From Candidatus Dadabacteria bacterium (GTDB lineage Bacteria > Desulfobacterota_D > UBA1144 > Nemesobacterales > UBA2774): a DNA stretch of 19,128 bases. The notes below the pieces were generated by a model that was not told the origin of the DNA, searched no databases, and was given only the letters and a program-made list of their open reading frames with translations. The position numbers and the translations under genes are program-made. Positions within the stretch are counted from its first letter, which is position 1. Each line of letters starts with the position of its first letter. Location of the stretch: positions 1 to 19,128 of the forward strand of contig SMWY01000120.1 in assembly GCA_004356555.1 (NCBI GenBank), in the 5' to 3' direction. Below, one piece after another: positions 14,364 to 19,128 of this stretch.

Positions 14364-15575
14364 ATGAAATATGTAATCCTGCAGGGCGACGGGATGCCCG
14401 ATCATTTGCTCCCCGAACTCGGTGGAAAAACCCCTCTTGAAGTCGCAAACACTCCTAATCTGGACAAAATTGCTAAATGCGCGGTTAAATTCGGCATGGT
14501 AAAGACCATTCCCGACCCGCTTCCTCCGGGAAGTGATGTCGGCAACCTAACTGTGCTTGGATATGATCCGATGGTCTACTACACCGGAAGATCACCACTC
14601 GAAGCTGCGAGTATGGGGGTCGAACTCGGCACAACAGACGTCACTCTGAGGTGCAACCTAGTCACTTTAGCTACCGAGAACGGAAGTACAATAATGGAGG
14701 ATTACAGCGCAGGTCACATATCGACTGAGGAAGCAAGGGAACTTATCTTGGACCTGAAAAGTGAATTAGAAGAAGATAATCTCAAACTACATCCCGGAGT
14801 TAGCTACAGACACCTACTCGTCTGGTCTGGAGGAAATAAAGATATTGAAACAACTCCTCCTCACGATATATCGGGAAAGGATATAGCGACTCATCTGCCT
14901 AGCGGTGAGGGTGCTCAAAAATTAAACGAACTCATCGAAAGATCAAGAGAAATTCTAAAAAATCACCCTGTAAATAAAAAAAGAATTGAAGAAGGAAAAA
15001 ACCCGGCCACAAGCATATGGCTCTGGGGTCAGGGTGTAGCGCCCACTATGCCTTCATTCAAAGAACTCTATGGTTTAACAGGGTCGGTTATATCAGCTGT
15101 AGACCTGGTTAAAGGTATAGGAAAATATGCGGGTCTCGATGTAATAGATGTTCCAGGCGCCACGGGTTATCTGGATACGAATTATGAAGGTAAGGTTGAC
15201 TATGCTTTAAATTCTCTTGAAGAAGTCGATCTAACCATGATTCATATTGAATCGACTGATGAAACGGGTCATATGGGAGATGCTAAGCTCAAAATCCAGG
15301 CAATTGAAGATTTTGACGGCAGGGTTGTGGGACGCGTTCTGGACGGTATAAAGAAATTTGGTGATTACAAAATTCTAGTTATGTCAGATCATCCTACCCC
15401 TATAGATATTAGAACTCATATAAATGAGCCTGTGCCTTTTGCAATTTACAGCTCAGCTGATGAAAGTGTTAAAAACGATTCCTTTGTTTATACCGAGAAA
15501 TCGGCAAGCGGATCTGACGTATATGTTAATGAAGGATATAAACTCGTTAGCATGCTAATAGGGAATGAAACATAA
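14364..15575 (+). CDS. apgM: Archaeal-type cofactor-independent phosphoglycerate mutase or homoserine kinase-like protein
   Basis: Member of the alkaline-phosphatase-like superfamily, 403 residues, matching the ApgM/COG3635 family. The metal-binding start is VILQGDGMPD (4-13, D9), the proposed phospho-serine is S57 in PPGSDVGNLTVLGYDP, and the later metal-site stretches are HIESTDETGHMGD and SDHPTPIDIRTH. EVANTPNLDKIA (26-37) is typical of the family. Members of this family in deltaproteobacteria-like bacteria have been proposed to be homoserine kinases for threonine synthesis rather than glycolytic mutases, and sequence alone does not decide. ATG 14364 lacks an SD. It converges on mazG with a 13-nt gap. 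Confidence 0.88.
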   Translation: MKYVILQGDGMPDHLLPELGGKTPLEVANTPNLDKIAKCAVKFGMVKTIPDPLPPGSDVGNLTVLGYDPMVYYTGRSPLEAASMGVELGTTDVTLRCNLVTLATENGSTIMEDYSAGHISTEEARELILDLKSELEEDNLKLHPGVSYRHLLVWSGGNKDIETTPPHDISGKDIATHLPSGEGAQKLNELIERSREILKNHPVNKKRIEEGKNPATSIWLWGQGVAPTMPSFKELYGLTGSVISAVDLVKGIGKYAGLDVIDVPGATGYLDTNYEGKVDYALNSLEEVDLTMIHIESTDETGHMGDAKLKIQAIEDFDGRVVGRVLDGIKKFGDYKILVMSDHPTPIDIRTHINEPVPFAIYSSADESVKNDSFVYTEKSASGSDVYVNEGYKLVSMLIGNET

Positions 15576-15588
15576 GAATTTTATCTTT

Positions 15589-16356
15589 TTAGCGCCCCCT
15601 CTTTACCTCTTCCCACAGTTCATCCATCTCCTCTAATGACAATTCAGATAACTGTTTACCCATATCTTGAGCCTTATCCTCAACCTTACTGAACCTGTTT
15701 ATAAAACTATCTATTGCCTTATGTGCTGTGCTCTCTGAATCAAGTTTTAGATGTCTCCCCAAATTCACTATAGAGAAAACAAGATCCCCAAACTCCTTTT
15801 CAATCCCATTGCGGTTTTTATTATTTATCTCTACTTCAAGCTCATTCAGCTCTTCTTTCACTTTTGGGAGAACTTGCTGGGCGTTTTTCCAGTCAAAACC
15901 GACTTGAGATGCTTTCTCCCCAACTCTATGGGCCCTGAGAAGAGATGGCATAGTACGTGGTATTTCTAGGAGCCTTCTTTTTCTCGACTTTTCCTTGAGC
16001 TTTTGTCTATGCCAGGTCTTGATAGCTTCTTCGGCATCCTTAGCCTTCTCATCCCCGAACACATGCGGATGCCTCCTAACAAGTTTATTATGGAGCCTGT
16101 CAATAACTTCTTCTATGTCGAACTCTCCATCCTCAGAAGCTATCTGAGAAGCAAATATGACCTGAAAAAAAAGATCACCAAGCTCCTCTATAATTTCATC
16201 CTTATCTTTTAGCTCAATCGCCTGAACGACCTCGTACGCCTCCTCTATAATATAGGGTCTCAAGGTTTCGAGCTTCTGCTCTCTGTCCCAGGGGCAGCCC
16301 TCAGGGCTTCTCAGATGCTTTGAAAGCTCAACAAGGTCATTAAAATTCTTCTTCAT
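15589..16356 (-). CDS. mazG: Nucleoside triphosphate pyrophosphohydrolase MazG
   Basis: House-cleaning enzyme that hydrolyses (d)NTPs, including damaged ones, to NMP and pyrophosphate, and can lower ppGpp in E. coli. The 255-residue protein has the two-domain form. Domain 1 has the opening RSPEGCPWDREQKLETLRPYI-type motif (16-36), EEAYE (38-42) and EELGD (57-61) with metal-binding E38, E42, E58 and D61. Domain 2 repeats the helical core around KVKEELNELEVEI and EKEFGDLVFSIVNLGR. A strong SD (AGGAGA, complement of 16366-16371) stands before ATG 16356. It lies 133 nt downstream of the M24 peptidase gene on the same strand, so co-transcription is possible. It is not a toxin-antitoxin partner: no mazEF genes are present. 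Confidence 0.95.
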   Translation of the reverse strand: MKKNFNDLVELSKHLRSPEGCPWDREQKLETLRPYIIEEAYEVVQAIELKDKDEIIEELGDLFFQVIFASQIASEDGEFDIEEVIDRLHNKLVRRHPHVFGDEKAKDAEEAIKTWHRQKLKEKSRKRRLLEIPRTMPSLLRAHRVGEKASQVGFDWKNAQQVLPKVKEELNELEVEINNKNRNGIEKEFGDLVFSIVNLGRHLKLDSESTAHKAIDSFINRFSKVEDKAQDMGKQLSELSLEEMDELWEEVKRGR

Positions 16357-16489
16357 GTTTTCTCCTATTGATTAGGTTTACAACAGAGTAGAAACTTTAC
16401 ATTAAAGATACACTGATCAAATAGTAAAGAACTTACTTTAAACTTAGTTGGAATAATTAATCTCTATGGATAGAATAAATCAAACTTAT

Positions 16490-17623
16490 TTAGACCTTAA
16501 CTCTAAACCTCTTCGGGTATTTAGTAAGATTGGTACAACCGTTCTTTTCAACGACAACCACATCCTCAATCCTAATGCCGCCTATTTTCTCATAGTATAG
16601 CCCAGGCTCTACAGTAACGACATTTCCCTCTTTTAGTATTTCATCACCCATACCTATTCGTGGGGGCTCGTGTATCTCAAGCCCAAGACCGTGTCCGGTA
16701 GAATGTATAAATCCCTGTTGTTTTCCGTTAAGATTTCCGGTCTCAAATCCCGACTCGTCAAAATACTCGACAATTGCACTATGAATGTCCTTAGACTTCA
16801 CTCCGTCCCTTATCATGCTAATTCCTAGCTTCTGACCATTGAGCACGGTGTTATACATCTTTACCAACTTTTCAGACGGCTCCCCCCTTATTACGGTCCT
16901 GGTCATATCTCCAAAATACCCTGTATCCTGGGATCTGGGGAAAATATCAATTACAAGTGGTTTATCTGCAAAAATCGGCCCCTCGCCACTATGATGAGGC
17001 ATGGAAGAATGAACTCCCGATGCCACAATTGTATGTGAGGCGTTATAGCCCATTCTGGAGAGCTCAGCGCTAATCTCACCCTTTACCTTTTCCGAAGTAA
17101 GTACCTGCCCATTCATATAAAGCTTATTTCTTCTGATCTCTGAAGAAGCTACCATCCTAATAGCTAAGTCCATTGCTCTTGCTGTTTTTCTTAAAGCATC
17201 TTTAAGCGAGTTCACTTCCTGAGGAGTCTTTTTAAGACGCTCTGTAAAAAAAGGCTCTTCCTTGCTGACTTTAATTTTATATCCCCGCTTCCTTAATTCA
17301 TCGGCATACTTTATAGAAAACATTCCGGGTACAAGAGCTTTTTTAATCTTAAGATCTTTAAGAACCTCATCCACTATATCCACGAACTTAAGACGCTTGC
17401 GCTTTTTAGATAATAATTTCCTCTGGTAATCCGACAACGATAGTACCGTATCAACGGTAGCCTCATTCTTTCCCCGATCTATCTCAAGATCACTCAGAAC
17501 AAGTATCTTTTCCCCCTTATGCTCTATGTAAATAACAGGATCCGGAACAAAAAAATTGGTCCTGTAAAGTAGATCCGCGTTGTTCTCAGTAGTATCAATG
17601 ATTAGTAAAGTGTCCTTCTTCAT
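16490..17623 (-). CDS. M24-family Xaa-Pro aminopeptidase or dipeptidase
   Basis: Metallopeptidase that removes residues next to proline, in peptide turnover. From ATG 17623 it has 377 residues: an N-terminal creatinase-like domain (about 1-125) and a pita-bread catalytic domain with the five metal ligands D226 (VIDIFPR), D239 (FGDMTRT), H311 (STGHGLG), E339 (VEPGLY) and E353 (RIEDVV); H318 (EIHEPP) is the usual catalytic histidine. An in-frame TTG at 17653 would add ten residues, but it would lie upstream of the promoter -10 box and has no SD, so I prefer 17623. No signal peptide is seen; it is cytoplasmic. Whether it is an aminopeptidase (PepP-like) or a dipeptidase (PepQ-like) is not decided by sequence. 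Confidence 0.92.
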   Translation of the reverse strand: MKKDTLLIIDTTENNADLLYRTNFFVPDPVIYIEHKGEKILVLSDLEIDRGKNEATVDTVLSLSDYQRKLLSKKRKRLKFVDIVDEVLKDLKIKKALVPGMFSIKYADELRKRGYKIKVSKEEPFFTERLKKTPQEVNSLKDALRKTARAMDLAIRMVASSEIRRNKLYMNGQVLTSEKVKGEISAELSRMGYNASHTIVASGVHSSMPHHSGEGPIFADKPLVIDIFPRSQDTGYFGDMTRTVIRGEPSEKLVKMYNTVLNGQKLGISMIRDGVKSKDIHSAIVEYFDESGFETGNLNGKQQGFIHSTGHGLGLEIHEPPRIGMGDEILKEGNVVTVEPGLYYEKIGGIRIEDVVVVEKNGCTNLTKYPKRFRVKV

Positions 17624-17630
17624 TAGAAAA

Positions 17631-17660
17631 ACTATACACAACGACCGATCCAAATATCAA
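17631..17660 (-). promoter_or_regulatory. Promoter placing the M24 peptidase transcript start next to its ATG
   Basis: On the minus strand TTGATA (complement of 17655-17660), 18-nt spacer, TATAGT (complement of 17631-17636). The predicted start is 17624, one base before ATG 17623: a leaderless mRNA. No SD is present. Confidence 0.55.
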
Positions 17661-17726
17661 GAGAGGTAGCTTTTGAAGTAAAAAATCAAAATAATATAAA
17701 TTACTCCTTATATTGGATTAGACACG

Positions 17727-17735
17727 TGTTATAAT
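17727..17735 (+). promoter_or_regulatory. Extended -10 promoter for the 17787 operon
   Basis: TGTTATAAT: consensus TATAAT (17730-17735) with TG at 17727-17728. The -35 region is weak, as extended -10 promoters allow. The predicted start near 17742 leaves a 45-nt leader with a GAGGG SD. Confidence 0.6.
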
Positions 17736-17786
17736 TAAAATACTGGTGGGATTTTAAATCTAAAAGACACAAAAAAAGAGGGTACT

Positions 17787-18239
17787 ATGACTAACAAACC
17801 TGCGTTTTTCATTTTAATTCTGAGTGCTTTCGTTTTTTCATTTATTGGGACAATCAAACCTGCAGAGGCCCAAGATACCGATTCGGCTAAAAAAATATCA
17901 GTCGATCAAGTTTGTGAGCTTTATATAGACGAGCCGATGTCTGCAGATAGTCTTTATAAAGACAAAACAGTCCAAACCACCGTTCAAGCGGCAATGGTTA
18001 GAAAAATTCACTCATTATGCTCAGACGCCCCAGAGGGAACATTTACAATGGAAGTTGTCACCAAAAGTGAAAGGGTTGTGCAATGCTTCTGTAATTCCCC
18101 TGATCAAAAGAGCGTACTTGATACTGCCAAGGGCAGTACTTTGAATATACAGGGTACATTTAAATCCATGACCGCGTCCTTTTTTGAAAGTGAATCTAAA
18201 CAGTGCACGTTAACTATTCAAAACTGTACTTTTAACTGA
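17787..18239 (+). CDS. Secreted cysteine-rich OB-fold-like (tRNA_anti-like) protein
   Basis: Protein of 150 residues with a signal peptide (hydrophobic 7-21) and an AEA cleavage site around 26-28. The mature part VDQVCELYIDEPMSADSLYKDKTVQTTV resembles the start of tRNA_anti-like OB-fold proteins, in which an Ala-Asp-x-x-Tyr motif precedes the first strand; this is a tentative fold call. Six cysteines lie in the mature protein: C43, C78, C100, C102 (CFC), C140 and C147, enough for three disulfides or a metal site. GAGGG stands a few bases before ATG 17787. The next gene begins 2 nt after its stop, so the two are translated together. Confidence 0.65.
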   Translation: MTNKPAFFILILSAFVFSFIGTIKPAEAQDTDSAKKISVDQVCELYIDEPMSADSLYKDKTVQTTVQAAMVRKIHSLCSDAPEGTFTMEVVTKSERVVQCFCNSPDQKSVLDTAKGSTLNIQGTFKSMTASFFESESKQCTLTIQNCTFN

Positions 18240-18241
18240 CG

Positions 18242-18727
18242 ATGCAAATAACTCTCAAGTTTCTATACTCATTATCTCTAACATTTTGGATCGGGAGTAT
18301 ATTCTTTTTTTCTATGTTTGCGGCTCCGAGTATATTTAAGGTTCTCTCTAGAGAGCAGGCGGGCAATGTTGTTTCAGATATATTCCCAAAGTACTACCTA
18401 GTTTCGTATGCTTGCGGAGCGGTTGCTCTTATTAGTTCCATAATTCTAATTTACATAGGAAATCATTTTTCACATCTGACAAATATAATAAAATTGACGG
18501 CGCTAGTAGTAATGATTGGACTAGCTGTCTACGCTGGTGAAATTGTTACTCCCGAGACCCATAAAGTCAGAACAGAGATGAGAAGCGTTCAAGAAAATAG
18601 TCATCAATACCAGGAAATTCGCAAGGAATTTGGGCGGTTACATAGAAAATCAGCGATCTTAAACTCTGCAATTTTTATATTTGGGGTTGCTTTAGTGTTT
18701 ATTAATGCATATACTAATAGTGAATAA
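18242..18727 (+). CDS. DUF4149-like (TMEM205-type) membrane protein
   Basis: Protein of 161 residues with four predicted transmembrane segments (about 5-30, 53-73, 80-99 and 137-156). The FWIGSIFFFSMFAAPSIF start, the SREQAGNVVSDIFPKYY loop (37-53) and the charged stretch ETHKVRTEMRS..(H)..EIRKEFGRLHRKSAILN before the last helix are what I associate with DUF4149 proteins, a family of unknown function. It begins 2 nt after the secreted cysteine-rich gene without an SD and precedes an Fe-S carrier gene by 21 nt, so all three form one operon. Confidence 0.75.
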   Translation: MQITLKFLYSLSLTFWIGSIFFFSMFAAPSIFKVLSREQAGNVVSDIFPKYYLVSYACGAVALISSIILIYIGNHFSHLTNIIKLTALVVMIGLAVYAGEIVTPETHKVRTEMRSVQENSHQYQEIRKEFGRLHRKSAILNSAIFIFGVALVFINAYTNSE

Positions 18728-18748
18728 TTTACAGGGGGTAGTTATTAA

Positions 18749-19072
18749 ATGTTCAGTGTAACTACTAAAGCGGTCAATGAAATCAAAAAGTTATTAGCTG
18801 AGGAAAACATTCCTGACTCCGTGTTAAGAGTAAGAGTTGTGCCCGGCGGATGTTCAGGATTTTCATATGAGATGGGTTTTGATGACGAAATTGAAAAATC
18901 TGATGAGATTATTGAAGCACAAGGTGTGAGAGTAGCAATTGACGAGTTAAGCTATCCTTATATTGAAGGTGGCGTATTGGATTATAAAGATGGTCTTAAC
19001 GGTACAGGGTTTTCAATAAGTAACCCTAACGCAACTGGGTCCTGTGGCTGTGGACAGTCATTTACAGCATAA
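18749..19072 (+). CDS. erpA: A-type iron-sulfur carrier (ErpA/IscA/HesB family)
   Basis: Receives Fe-S clusters or iron and passes them to apoproteins in the cytoplasm. The 107-residue protein shows the family's three cysteines: C35 in PGGCSGFSY and C99/C101 in GSCGCGQSF near the C-terminus. FSISNPNATGSCGCG is the common tail. ErpA, IscA and SufA cannot be reliably separated by sequence alone; the absence of isc or suf genes nearby fits the usually isolated ErpA. LipA, which needs [4Fe-4S] clusters, is encoded 4.5 kb upstream. GGGGGT stands about 9 nt before ATG 18749. Confidence 0.93.
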   Translation: MFSVTTKAVNEIKKLLAEENIPDSVLRVRVVPGGCSGFSYEMGFDDEIEKSDEIIEAQGVRVAIDELSYPYIEGGVLDYKDGLNGTGFSISNPNATGSCGCGQSFTA

Positions 19073-19096
19073 ACTATAAAAATTAAATTTCATAAA

Positions 19097-19128
19097 TGGT
19101 TGGTTAGAACATTTGTTCAATCCAGCCA
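19097..19128 (+). terminator. Hairpin at the window edge, probable terminator after the Fe-S carrier gene
   Basis: Arms 19097-19110 and 19115-19128 form a 14-bp stem with two mismatches and one G-U, loop ATTT. It lies 25 nt after the stop. Three A's precede the left arm; the expected T-run would lie just outside the window. Confidence 0.5.

Noticed and set aside
15589..16356. mazG as part of a MazEF-type toxin-antitoxin or phage defence unit
   Set aside because: It is the two-domain housekeeping pyrophosphohydrolase, next to a peptidase, with no toxin or antitoxin gene near.
19100..19128. tRNA 3' end suggested by GTTCAATCC...CCA
   Set aside because: No acceptor, D-arm or anticodon arm fits upstream, since the Fe-S carrier gene ends at 19072; the bases form a simple hairpin instead.
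1..19128. CRISPR arrays, insertion sequences, phage genes, rRNA or complete tRNA genes
   Set aside because: No spaced direct repeats, transposase or integrase motifs, or structural RNA signatures were found on either strand.

Overview
The window is a stretch of ordinary, tightly packed bacterial chromosome. It is fairly AT-rich, nearly every base is coding, and most genes run on the + strand. Secreted proteins with signal peptides, a BtuCDF-type importer, LapA-like and SppA-like envelope proteins and the aroA-cmk-rpsA gene order suggest a Gram-negative bacterium. The AT-richness and the rpsA-sppA-HIT-lapA arrangement fit a deltaproteobacteria-like or related deep-branching lineage better than an enteric one. 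This placement is an inference with low confidence. I see no rRNA, tRNA, CRISPR, insertion sequence, phage or toxin-antitoxin module.

Layout. (1) 1-3509: corrinoid (vitamin B12-type) ABC import operon with two different substrate-binding proteins, an ATPase and a FecCD-type permease; the first gene is cut by the window edge. (2) 3511-4700: a hairpin, a small Ala/Pro/Glu-rich membrane-anchored protein on the minus strand with 15-bp tandem repeats, an AT-rich gap, and an unrecognised protein. (3) 4640-6674: fabH behind a near-consensus promoter with a dyad across its start point, then an AEC-family transporter that has a good Shine-Dalgarno but no ATG, GTG or TTG at its natural start. (4) 6683-7657, minus strand: a secreted beta-propeller-like protein. 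(5) 7752-13263: aroA, cmk, rpsA, sppA, HIT-family hydrolase and lapA, covering aromatic amino acid synthesis, CMP recycling, translation and envelope maintenance. (6) 13351-15575: lipoyl synthase and an archaeal-type phosphoglycerate mutase or homoserine kinase-like protein. (7) 15589-17623, minus strand: mazG and an M24 Xaa-Pro peptidase. (8) 17787-19072: a secreted cysteine-rich OB-fold-like protein, a DUF4149-type membrane protein and an A-type Fe-S carrier, ending in a probable terminator at the window edge.

Read-out. Most genes are housekeeping and I found no convincing new multi-gene system. The points most worth a second look are small-scale: the non-canonical start of the AEC transporter, a set of SD-less genes whose -10 boxes lie so close to the ATG that they look leaderless (lipA, apgM-like, M24 peptidase), the dyad and SD arrangement at fabH, the two unlike corrinoid-binding proteins in one operon, and two uncharacterised small proteins at 3590-4638.
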